DNA of 8,989 nt from an uncultured Alphaproteobacteria bacterium (GTDB lineage: Bacteria; Pseudomonadota; Alphaproteobacteria; Puniceispirillales; Puniceispirillaceae): contig CAJYBL010000051.1 in the NCBI GenBank assembly GCA_913064995.1, positions 1 to 8,989 on the forward strand, given 5' to 3'. The translations under genes and the position numbers were made by a program. This document shows positions 1-6,132 of this stretch, one piece after another (position 1 is the stretch's first letter; the number at the start of each line of letters is the position of its first letter). Under the pieces are notes generated by a model. It did no database searches. It was not told the origin of the DNA and saw nothing but the letters and a program-made list of their open reading frames with translations.

Positions 1-117
1 AAACGCGCCCTACGCCGCGATGCACTTGCTGCCTGCTGGATTTTACAATCAGCGCTTGATGCCATAAATGACGGGACCGCCCGCAATCAAGCCATATCGC
101 CATGTGTAAGTGACTAG
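1..117 (+). CDS. ruvX: RuvX/YqgF-type Holliday junction resolvase, C-terminal end only (partial)
   Basis: Frame 1 is open from the left edge to a TAG at 115-117, giving 38 residues. The stretch KRALRRDALAACWILQSALDAIN resembles the last helix of RuvX (YqgF) proteins, where a basic segment is followed by an alanine-rich AA.ILQ.aLD pattern. About 14 extra residues follow this helix, a little longer than usual. RuvX is a small RNase H-fold nuclease linked to Holliday-junction resolution and to 16S rRNA 5' processing. The catalytic acidic residues would lie upstream of the window and cannot be checked. ruvX next to pyrB on the same strand is a known alphaproteobacterial arrangement, which supports the call. 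The assignment rests on a short tail and on context, so it is probable rather than certain. Confidence 0.65.
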   Translation, partial: KRALRRDALAACWILQSALDAINDGTARNQAISPCVSD

Positions 118-194
118 ATGGCTGGCATTTTGGTCTTTCAATCTTGCATTTAACGCTAGACCAGCACGGTCGGTTACGGTAATAAACTGGCCTC
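118..194 (+). promoter_or_regulatory. pyrB leader with competing short inverted repeats
   Basis: This 77-base gap separates the ruvX stop from the pyrB ATG. TGGTCT (131-136) is exactly complementary to AGACCA (158-163). The same right arm can instead pair as GACC (159-162) with GGTC (168-171), or as CCAGC (161-165) with GCTGG (121-125). These pairings exclude one another. No U-run follows, no leader peptide with a pyrimidine-rich track is evident, and no convincing -35/-10 pair is visible. A regulatory role is only a possibility. Confidence 0.25.
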
Positions 195-1166
195 ATGACA
201 AAGCAGGATGGCATAGGCGTTCAGTCGCAGGAAGTAGTCGGCCCTGTCGCCTTGACCAGCCGGCATTTGCTTGGCATTGAGGGCATGTCCCCAATTGAAA
301 TTCGAAGCCTAATCGATCGCGGTCATATGTTTGCCGACAATCCCCATGACGGGGTTAGCGACGCGCTTAAGGCCAAAACAATCATTAATCTGTTTTATGA
401 GAGCTCAACGCGGACCCGCGTTTCTTTCGAACTTGCCGCCAAACGGCTAGGCGGATCGGTTCTCAATATTGCGGTTGCCGGATCATCGGTCAAAAAGGGC
501 GAAACGCTGCTTGATACGGCGACAACGCTGAATGCGATGCATCCGGATATTCTGGTGATACGCCATAATTGTTCGGGCGCGGCACTGCTGCTAAGCCAGC
601 ATGTTGATGCGGCGGTGATCAATGCTGGTGATGGCCGCCATGAACATCCGACCCAAGCCTTGCTTGACGCGCTGACAATTCGCCGGCGCATTGGCCGAAT
701 TGAAGGGCTGAAAATTGCCATTTGCGGTGATATCGCCAACAGCCGTGTCGCGAGGTCAAATATCCATCTTCTTGGCACGCTTGGTGCCGAATTGCGGCTT
801 GTCTGTCCGGTTACCCTGCTTCCTGCCGATATCGGCAATATGGGGGTTTCGGTCTATACTGATTTCGAGGCTGGCATTAAAGGATGTGACATTGTGATGA
901 TGCTGCGCCTGCAATCCGAACGTATGGCAGGAACCGAAACGCCTTCACAGCGCGAATATTTCAACCTGTTTGGCCTTGATAGCGGCAAATTGATGCGCGC
1001 CGCGCCAAAAGCATTGGTGATGCATCCAGGGCCAATGAATCGCGGCGTTGAAATTGACTCGGCAACGGCAGATGATGTGGAAAAAAGCCTGATCCGCACG
1101 CAGGTGGAAATGGGCGTTGCTGCCCGCATGGCCTGTCTTGAAGCTTTGGTAACGAGGCAAACATGA
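195..1166 (+). CDS. pyrB: Aspartate carbamoyltransferase catalytic subunit
   Basis: PyrB condenses carbamoyl phosphate with L-aspartate to give N-carbamoyl-aspartate, the first committed step of pyrimidine synthesis in the cytosol. At 323 residues the protein has normal length. The carbamoyl-phosphate loop STRT is at 71-74, preceded by FYES. The mobile SSVKKGET loop is at 97-104 with the Lys donated to the neighbouring active site, R123-H124 follow, and HPTQ is at 151-154. In the aspartate domain, the Arg of GDIANSR (184), the Arg of MLRLQSER (238) and HPGP (277-280) are in place, so it looks fully active. Homology begins near TSRHLLGIEG (21-30), leaving about 20 extra N-terminal residues. 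The ATG at 195 has no good ribosome binding site, and a TTG at 252 is an alternative start. The gene's TGA overlaps the pyrC ATG, indicating coupled translation. No pyrI regulatory-chain gene is in the window, so allosteric control of the enteric type is not indicated here. Confidence 0.96.
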   Translation: MTKQDGIGVQSQEVVGPVALTSRHLLGIEGMSPIEIRSLIDRGHMFADNPHDGVSDALKAKTIINLFYESSTRTRVSFELAAKRLGGSVLNIAVAGSSVKKGETLLDTATTLNAMHPDILVIRHNCSGAALLLSQHVDAAVINAGDGRHEHPTQALLDALTIRRRIGRIEGLKIAICGDIANSRVARSNIHLLGTLGAELRLVCPVTLLPADIGNMGVSVYTDFEAGIKGCDIVMMLRLQSERMAGTETPSQREYFNLFGLDSGKLMRAAPKALVMHPGPMNRGVEIDSATADDVEKSLIRTQVEMGVAARMACLEALVTRQT

Positions 1167-2449
1167 CCACGATCCGTTTTTTCAACGCCCATATCATTGA
1201 CCCGTCGCAATCAATCGACGGCATTGGATATCTCGATGTTGTTGACGGTGTTGTTTACGCTATCGGACCTGGCACGCCTCCAAAAACCGATAAATTTGAA
1301 CAAGTAATTGATTGCAAATCATCCTGCCTGTCGCCCGGCCTTGTTGATATGCGCGTTCAACCTGCGGATCCGGGATCAGAACATCTTGAGAGCCTTGCCA
1401 CACTTTTGGCCGCGGCTGCTAATGGCGGTATCACCGCCTTGGCCTGTTTGCCCGACACACGGCCAGTCATTGATGAGGCCAGCGCCATTGACTCGCTATG
1501 CCTTCGCGCGTCACGCATTGGTGGCTCGCGGCTTTACGCTTATGGCGCGGCAACAAAATCACTGGCTGGCACAGAAATGGCTGAATTGGGGCTGATGGCC
1601 GAAGCCGGCGCCATTGGGTTTACCAACAGCTCAACGTCAATTGATGACAGCTTGATCATGCGCCGCCTTCTTGCCTATAGCAGCATGCTCGACAAGCCAT
1701 TTATTCAGCATTGCGAAGATCATGCGCTAACCGCAAATAGCGAAATGAATGAAGGTGAGACATCAACAAGGCTTGGCCTGCTTGGCAGCCCAAGCGAAGC
1801 TGAAGTGATTATCATTGATCGTGATCTGCATCTGCTTCGCCGTACCGACGCCCGATATCATGTTGCCCATATCTCAACGCGTGCCGGAATCGAGGCAGTT
1901 CGCCAAGCCAAAGCCAAAGGCCTAGCCGTTACTGCCGATACATCCCCGCCTTATTTCCTGCTCAATGAACTGGCAATCAGCACCTATAACACCGCATTCA
2001 AACTGTCGCCACCATTGCGAAGCGAAGATGACCGGCAGGCGGTGATCGAAGGTCTTGCCGATGGAACGATTGATGCGATTTCTTCTGACCATATGCCGGT
2101 TGACCGCGACGCCAAAATGCAGCCCTTTGGCCCAGCACAACCGGGCGCATCAGGCGTTGATACCTTGTTGGCGCTTAGCCTTACCCTTGTTCATCAAGGC
2201 CACATCTCCATGACCCGGATGATTGAGGCGCTTAGCCTTGCACCAGCGTCCATTCTGGATATGACAGGTGGCACACTAAGCCCGGGCGGTGCGGCCGATT
2301 TCATCTTGTTCCGGCCCGATAGTAGCTGGATTATTGCCGGGGCAAATTTCAAATCAGATTCGCGGATCACGCCTTTTGAATCGCATCCGGTGCAAGGCGT
2401 TGTTGACGCAACCTATGTCGATGGTGCCGCCATATTCCTGCGCCAATAA
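1163..2449 (+). CDS. pyrC: Dihydroorotase-like protein, probably non-catalytic PyrB partner (PyrC'/PyrX type)
   Basis: The 428-residue protein has the amidohydrolase layout of class I dihydroorotases: a small beta domain with NAHIIDP (8-14), PGLVD (58-62), a TIM barrel, and a C-terminal return to the beta domain (GGAADFILF, about 375-383). Active enzymes carry D-x-H-x-H after PGLVD to bind two metals. Here the segment reads DMRVQ (62-66), so both histidines are replaced by Arg64 and Gln66. The barrel Asp of the usual FSDDG motif also appears lost (FTNSS, 153-157). His183 (QHCED), His236 (AHIST) and Asp309 (SDH) remain. Such homologues are known in Pseudomonas and annotated in many alphaproteobacteria, where they act structurally with aspartate carbamoyltransferase while a true dihydroorotase is encoded elsewhere. 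I infer the same role here. GAGG at 1154-1157 lies five bases before the ATG, and the start overlaps the pyrB stop by four bases, as expected for subunits made together. Confidence 0.9.
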   Translation: MTTIRFFNAHIIDPSQSIDGIGYLDVVDGVVYAIGPGTPPKTDKFEQVIDCKSSCLSPGLVDMRVQPADPGSEHLESLATLLAAAANGGITALACLPDTRPVIDEASAIDSLCLRASRIGGSRLYAYGAATKSLAGTEMAELGLMAEAGAIGFTNSSTSIDDSLIMRRLLAYSSMLDKPFIQHCEDHALTANSEMNEGETSTRLGLLGSPSEAEVIIIDRDLHLLRRTDARYHVAHISTRAGIEAVRQAKAKGLAVTADTSPPYFLLNELAISTYNTAFKLSPPLRSEDDRQAVIEGLADGTIDAISSDHMPVDRDAKMQPFGPAQPGASGVDTLLALSLTLVHQGHISMTRMIEALSLAPASILDMTGGTLSPGGAADFILFRPDSSWIIAGANFKSDSRITPFESHPVQGVVDATYVDGAAIFLRQ

Positions 2450-2486
2450 ACTGGCCGGAACAGCTTTAATCAGGAACGATAATTAA

Positions 2487-3092
2487 ATGTTTGATGATGT
2501 TGGGTCGGTTTTTCTTGTGGCGTGTTTTTCCTATGGGCTTGGCAGCATTCCGTTTGGCTTGATTTTGACAAAACTGGCTGGTGCTGGTGATATTCGGCAA
2601 ATCGGTTCAGGCAATATTGGCGCAACAAATGTGCTGCGAACCGGCAATAAAAAACTAGCCATTGCAACCCTGATTTGTGACGCCAGCAAAGGTGTTGGCG
2701 TGGTTTGGCTTGTCGGTCAGACAACCACGCCAGCCTTGACAGCCCTTGCTAGCATTCTTGTTGTTGCAGGCCATTGTTTCCCGATTTGGCTGAAATTCAA
2801 TGGCGGTAAAGGCGTTGCGACCAGCCTTGCCGTCATGGCCGCACTTGATCTGCGGCTTGGTGCGGTTTTTGTGTTTGTCTGGCTGGTGACTGCGTTTTTA
2901 TCGCGCTATTCGTCACTATCGGCATTATTGGCGATGGGGGCTTGTGTTGTGGCGGGGTTTGGCTTGCTTGACTCCAAGATGATCAAAATTGCCATTTTGG
3001 TGCTTGGCGGCATTGTATGGAATCGTCACCATACGAATATTGGCCGTCTTTTATCGGGCACCGAAACCAAAATCGGCGCAAAAAAACCCTAA
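2487..3092 (+). CDS. plsY: Acyl-phosphate:glycerol-3-phosphate acyltransferase PlsY
   Basis: PlsY is an inner-membrane enzyme that moves the acyl group from acyl-phosphate (made by PlsX) to sn-glycerol-3-phosphate, giving lysophosphatidic acid for phospholipid synthesis. The 201 residues match the family length. The three conserved loops are visible: GSIPFG (19-24) leading to GSGNIGATN (40-48), the phosphate-binding GGKGVATS (106-113) after the WLKFN turn, and HHTNIGRLLSGTE (181-193). Hydrophobic segments near 5-27, 55-76, 83-101, 112-138 and 143-180 fit the multi-pass topology. AGGA at 2472-2475 precedes the ATG by 11 bases, and the 37-base gap from pyrC suggests the same transcript. Its place just ahead of the expected dprA position is typical of alphaproteobacteria. 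No key residue is missing. Confidence 0.95.
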   Translation: MFDDVGSVFLVACFSYGLGSIPFGLILTKLAGAGDIRQIGSGNIGATNVLRTGNKKLAIATLICDASKGVGVVWLVGQTTTPALTALASILVVAGHCFPIWLKFNGGKGVATSLAVMAALDLRLGAVFVFVWLVTAFLSRYSSLSALLAMGACVVAGFGLLDSKMIKIAILVLGGIVWNRHHTNIGRLLSGTETKIGAKKP

Positions 3093-3103
3093 ATATCCCG
3101 ATC

Positions 3104-3135
3104 AAAGGGATGATCCTTTTCGGTTAACTTTTTTT
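3104..3135 (+). terminator. Weak terminator-like hairpin after plsY
   Basis: AAAGG (3104-3108) pairs with CCTTT (3115-3119) around a six-base loop, and a run of seven T occurs at 3129-3135. The stem is short and AT-rich, and the T-run starts nine bases after it. It is therefore a poor match to an intrinsic terminator, though its place 12 bases after the plsY stop is right for one. Confidence 0.25.
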
Positions 3136-3184
3136 AAAATCGGTGCCGTTTAGTTTTGGGCACGGATGGACGTAAAAAACTGGC

Positions 3185-3322
3185 ATGGATCCGGTTGATT
3201 TTGACCATTTAATTGTTTGGTACGGTCAGCCATCTGTGGTCGTCTGGGAAACGATTCTTGAATTGGAATTGGCGGGTCAGTTAACACGTCATTATGTGTA
3301 ATCGCGTATCACGCTAATTTAA
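3185..3322 (+). pseudogene. dprA: Remnant of dprA: C-terminal winged-helix domain with premature stop
   Basis: DprA (Smf) loads RecA onto incoming single-stranded DNA during transformation. It has a Rossmann-like core and, in many species, a C-terminal winged helix. Reading from the ATG at 3185 gives 38 codons to a TAA at 3299-3301. The peptide starts MDPVDFDHLI and contains ILELELAGQLTRHYV. This matches the DprA winged helix, whose signature is P-V-x-x-D-x-L-I followed by aLLELELAGrleRh and a short G-N-R-V-S-L end. Past the TAA the same frame reads SRITLI and then TAA at 3320-3322, which fits that conserved end, so the first stop looks like a nonsense change in an older gene. Upstream in frame, a TAA at 3173 cuts it from any core domain, and no intact Rossmann core is present. 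The location between plsY and topA is the usual dprA site. The 38-codon piece could still be expressed, but no good ribosome binding site precedes it. Confidence 0.8.
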
Positions 3323-3327
3323 ATTTT

Positions 3328-3351
3328 GATGGATTTGGGAGACCCACCATC
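3328..3351 (+). repeat. Small interrupted inverted repeat after the dprA remnant
   Basis: GATGG (3328-3332) pairs with CCATC (3347-3351), and inside it TGGG (3336-3339) pairs with CCCA (3343-3346) around an AGA loop. A three-base bulge separates the two stems. No T-run follows on the plus strand. It may be a degraded terminator of the old dprA, a protein-binding site or chance. Confidence 0.25.
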
Positions 3352-3436
3352 GGCCATTGCCAGCAACCATCCAACCATACGATCAGGCTGAATTACCCTC
3401 AAAACAGGCTTAATCACAAAAAAAACAACAGAAATT

Positions 3437-3465
3437 TTGACAAAACCCATTTTTGCCTTTATCGC
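3437..3465 (+). promoter_or_regulatory. Candidate topA promoter
   Basis: A perfect TTGACA lies at 3437-3442. With a 17-base spacer the -10 position is TATCGC (3460-3465), which keeps only the first half of the consensus. A TATAGT at 3479-3484 looks better but has no matching -35 and sits too close to the start codon. A promoter here would be sensible, because topA follows a 400-base gap after plsY. Confidence 0.35.
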
Positions 3466-3495
3466 AACCCCTTCTCGATATAGTAGGGACAAGTG

Positions 3496-6132
3496 ATGAA
3501 AGTCGTCGTTGTCGAATCTCCAGCCAAGGCCAAGACCATCAACCGTTACCTCGGTGATGGCTATAAGGTGCTTGCGTCTTATGGTCATGTTTGTGATTTG
3601 CCAAGCAAGGACGGATCCGTTCTGCCTGACAATGACTTTGAAATGAAATGGCAGGTTTCGAGCGGGTCTGAGAAGCATCTAAAAGATATCATAGCCGCGC
3701 TGAAGGGTGCGGATAAATTGATCCTTGCGACTGACCCTGACCGGGAAGGCGAGGCCATTAGCTGGCATGTTCTTGAACAGCTAAAAGGTACCAAACGTCT
3801 AAATGGTGTTGATGTTGAACGGGTTGTTTTTAACGAGGTTACCAAAACCGCCATTCTTGCCGCCATGGATAACCCGCGTCAGCTAGATGTTGAACTGATT
3901 GATGCCTATCGGGCGCGGCGCGCGCTTGATTATCTTGTTGGCTTTTCAATCTCGCCTGTTTTATGGCGCAAATTGCCCGGATCAAAATCTGCTGGACGCG
4001 TGCAATCGGTTGCGCTGCGGCTGATTTGCGAGCGCGAAGCCGAGATCGAGGCCTTTCAGTCACAAGAATATTGGAGCATTGAAGCTGCGCTGGGCCTTGC
4101 TAGTGGTAACAATTTCACTGCGCGTCTAACCCATTTAGACGGCACCAAGCTTGGCAAGCTTGATATAACATCCGAAGCCCAAGCTTCCAAAGCTGTCACT
4201 GCCATTTCAGCCGCCAAGCTTGGCGTTCAATCGATTGAGACCAAGCGCGTGCGCCGCAATCCGCAGCCACCCTTTACTACCTCAACCCTTCAGCAAGAAG
4301 CCTCGCGGAAGCTTGGCTTTTCAGCAAGTCGCACAATGCAAATCGCGCAAAAACTATATGAAGGCATTAATATTGGCAGCGAAACCACCGGCCTGGTTAC
4401 CTATATGCGAACCGATGGTGTTCAACTAGGCGGCGAAGCGATTGCCTCAATCCGACAGAATATCGACCAGAATTTCGGCAAGCGTTATCTGCCAGATTCG
4501 CCGCGCGTCTATAAAACAAAGGCTGCAAACGCTCAAGAAGCGCATGAAGCGATCCGCCCAACCGAAATTGCGCGCCACCCAAATGAAATGCGCACTTTTC
4601 TTGATCATGACCAATCGCGGCTTTATGAATTGATCTGGAAACGCGCCATTGCCAGCCAGATGCAATCTGCCGAGCTTGATCAGACAGGTGTTTATATCGG
4701 CGATGCGGCAAACAGCGTTTCCTTACGCGCCAGCGGCCAGGTGATGGTTTTTGACGGCTTTTTATCAGTTTACCGTGAAAGCAAAGACGCCACACATGAC
4801 AATGGCAAAGCCGAAAAGGCCAATGGTGATGGCGAAGATAATACCGCCCTTTTGCCAAGCATGGCCAAAGGCGATCAACTCACCACCCATAGCGTCACGC
4901 CGGAACAGCATTTCACCCAGCCACCGCCGCGCTTTACCGATGCCAGCCTCGTTAAACGGATGGAAGAGCTGGGAATTGGCCGTCCATCAACCTATGCGTC
5001 GATCATTCAGGTTTTGCAAAACCGCGATTATGTCGTCAAGGATAAAGGCCGATTCACTCCCGAAGACCGGGGCCGGTTGGTCTCAACCTTCCTTGGTAAT
5101 TTCTTTGATCGCTATGTTGAATATGATTTCACTGCCCAGCTTGAAACCCAGCTTGATGAAGTTTCGGCTGGCAATCTTGATTGGAAAACGCTGCTAGCGC
5201 ATTTCTGGGGCGATTTCAAAACTGCCATTGATGGCACCAAAGATTTAACCATCACCAATGTTCTTGATGTTCTTGACGAAGAATTGGGGCCACATTTCTT
5301 TCAGGCTGATGAAACCGGCGCACTGAAACGAAGCTGCCCGAATTGTGACAATGGGCGTCTTGGCCTAAAGCTTGGCAAATTTGGTGCCTTTGTTGGCTGT
5401 TCGAACTATCCAGAATGTAAATTCACCCGCCAGCTAGCAAGCCAGAATGACAATGCTGATGATGAAGCGCCTTTAACCGATAAAGAACTTGGGCCTGATC
5501 CGGTTTCGGGTCTTCCTGTCTATTTGCGAAACGGACCTTATGGGCCTTATGTGCAAATTGGCGACCCTGAAACCAAAAAACCAAAACGCGCCTCCTTGCC
5601 AAAAGGCACAAGCGCATCATCGCTGGATTTAGAAGCCGCACTTGGCTTGCTGGCGTTGCCACGCGATATCGAGCCGCACCCCGAAACCGGTGATATGATC
5701 CAAGCTGGTCTTGGCCGGTTTGGTCCCTATTTGAAATATCAGGGCAAATTTACCAGTCTTGCACCCGATGATGACGTTCTTGAAATCGGCATCAACCGTG
5801 CTGTTGATCTTCTTGCTGAAGCCGCCAAAAAGGCCGGACGCTTGCTTGGCACGCATCCATCGGGCGGTGAAGTTCATGTCAAAAAAGGCCGGTTCGGCCC
5901 CTATGTCGAACATAACAAGCTTCGTGCCACCTTGGGCAAAGCGCATGACATTGCCGATATCAGCCTTGAAACCGCGCTAGAATTGCTGGCCGCCAAGGCA
6001 GCCAAAGGCCCCGCAACCGCAAAGAAAGCGGCACCGAAGAAAAAAGCTGCCACCAAAAAGACAGCAACCAAAAAGACAGCGACCAAAAAAGCTACCGCCA
6101 AAAAAACCGCTGACAAGCAGAAAGCGGTCTAG
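3496..6132 (+). CDS. topA: DNA topoisomerase I (type IA)
   Basis: TopA relaxes negative supercoils by cutting one strand and forming a 5'-phosphotyrosine link. The 878-residue protein opens with the TOPRIM domain: Glu7 in VVVESPAK and the metal-binding DPDREGE at 80-86. The catalytic Tyr303 and Arg305 lie in GLVTYMRTDG. The C-terminal part has one zinc ribbon (Cys614, Cys617, Cys635, Cys641). Three GPY-type topoisomerase repeats follow (GPYGPY 680-685, GRFGPY 740-745, GRFGPY 798-803), then a Lys/Ala/Thr tail from about 837. E. coli TopA has more zinc ribbons; one ribbon plus GPY repeats is common in alphaproteobacteria. I chose the ATG at 3496 because AGGGA (3485-3489) is six bases away, while the GTG at 3493 would be only three away. 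The TAG is directly followed by the rnr ATG, so the two are very likely co-transcribed. Confidence 0.97.
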   Translation: MKVVVVESPAKAKTINRYLGDGYKVLASYGHVCDLPSKDGSVLPDNDFEMKWQVSSGSEKHLKDIIAALKGADKLILATDPDREGEAISWHVLEQLKGTKRLNGVDVERVVFNEVTKTAILAAMDNPRQLDVELIDAYRARRALDYLVGFSISPVLWRKLPGSKSAGRVQSVALRLICEREAEIEAFQSQEYWSIEAALGLASGNNFTARLTHLDGTKLGKLDITSEAQASKAVTAISAAKLGVQSIETKRVRRNPQPPFTTSTLQQEASRKLGFSASRTMQIAQKLYEGINIGSETTGLVTYMRTDGVQLGGEAIASIRQNIDQNFGKRYLPDSPRVYKTKAANAQEAHEAIRPTEIARHPNEMRTFLDHDQSRLYELIWKRAIASQMQSAELDQTGVYIGDAANSVSLRASGQVMVFDGFLSVYRESKDATHDNGKAEKANGDGEDNTALLPSMAKGDQLTTHSVTPEQHFTQPPPRFTDASLVKRMEELGIGRPSTYASIIQVLQNRDYVVKDKGRFTPEDRGRLVSTFLGNFFDRYVEYDFTAQLETQLDEVSAGNLDWKTLLAHFWGDFKTAIDGTKDLTITNVLDVLDEELGPHFFQADETGALKRSCPNCDNGRLGLKLGKFGAFVGCSNYPECKFTRQLASQNDNADDEAPLTDKELGPDPVSGLPVYLRNGPYGPYVQIGDPETKKPKRASLPKGTSASSLDLEAALGLLALPRDIEPHPETGDMIQAGLGRFGPYLKYQGKFTSLAPDDDVLEIGINRAVDLLAEAAKKAGRLLGTHPSGGEVHVKKGRFGPYVEHNKLRATLGKAHDIADISLETALELLAAKAAKGPATAKKAAPKKKAATKKTATKKTATKKATAKKTADKQKAV
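6052..6096 (+). repeat. Tandem 15-base repeat encoding the TopA Lys-rich tail
   Basis: The unit ACCAAAAAGACAGCA (Thr-Lys-Lys-Thr-Ala) occurs at 6052-6066 and 6067-6081 with one difference, and a more diverged copy follows at 6082-6096. Together they encode a run of TKK steps. The protein region 843-876 holds 15 lysines in 34 residues, resembling the basic tails of histone-H1-like bacterial proteins. Such arrays can gain or lose units in frame. Confidence 0.75.

Larger units (their letters stand above)
3093..3495 (+). other. 403-base gap without an intact gene of normal size
   Basis: This AT-rich stretch between plsY and topA occupies the position of dprA in many alphaproteobacteria. From left to right it holds a weak hairpin with a distant T-run, a recognisable decayed DprA C-terminus (3185-3322), a second small hairpin, and a TTGACA-based candidate promoter before topA. 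The first 90 bases carry stops in all three plus-strand frames, and I could not find a convincing trace of the DprA Rossmann core there. The segment VPFSFGHGW, read from about 3143 in the frame of the remnant, faintly recalls the VPGSP..PR loop of DprA but is too weak to claim. An open frame on the minus strand runs across the right part into topA and looks like a chance shadow. Confidence 0.7.

Noticed and set aside
1..102. Minus-strand frame open to the left edge starting near 102, possibly a divergent gene.
   Set aside because: Its translation looks like no protein I know, while the plus-strand frame matches the RuvX terminus.
395..838. 147-codon open frame on the minus strand inside pyrB, and similar long antisense frames in topA and rnr.
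   Set aside because: They lie opposite strongly conserved genes, have no recognisable domains, and follow from the codon bias of the sense strand.
181..2456. Exact 12-base repeat AATAAACTGGCC upstream of pyrB (181-192) and at the end of pyrC (2445-2456).
   Set aside because: A pair of identical 12-mers is expected by chance in 9 kb, and the second copy spans a stop codon with no shared context.
3319..3678. 119-codon minus-strand frame running from the topA start into the gap before it.
   Set aside because: About half is antisense to conserved TopA TOPRIM codons, the composition is unlike a known protein, and the start has no supporting ribosome binding site.
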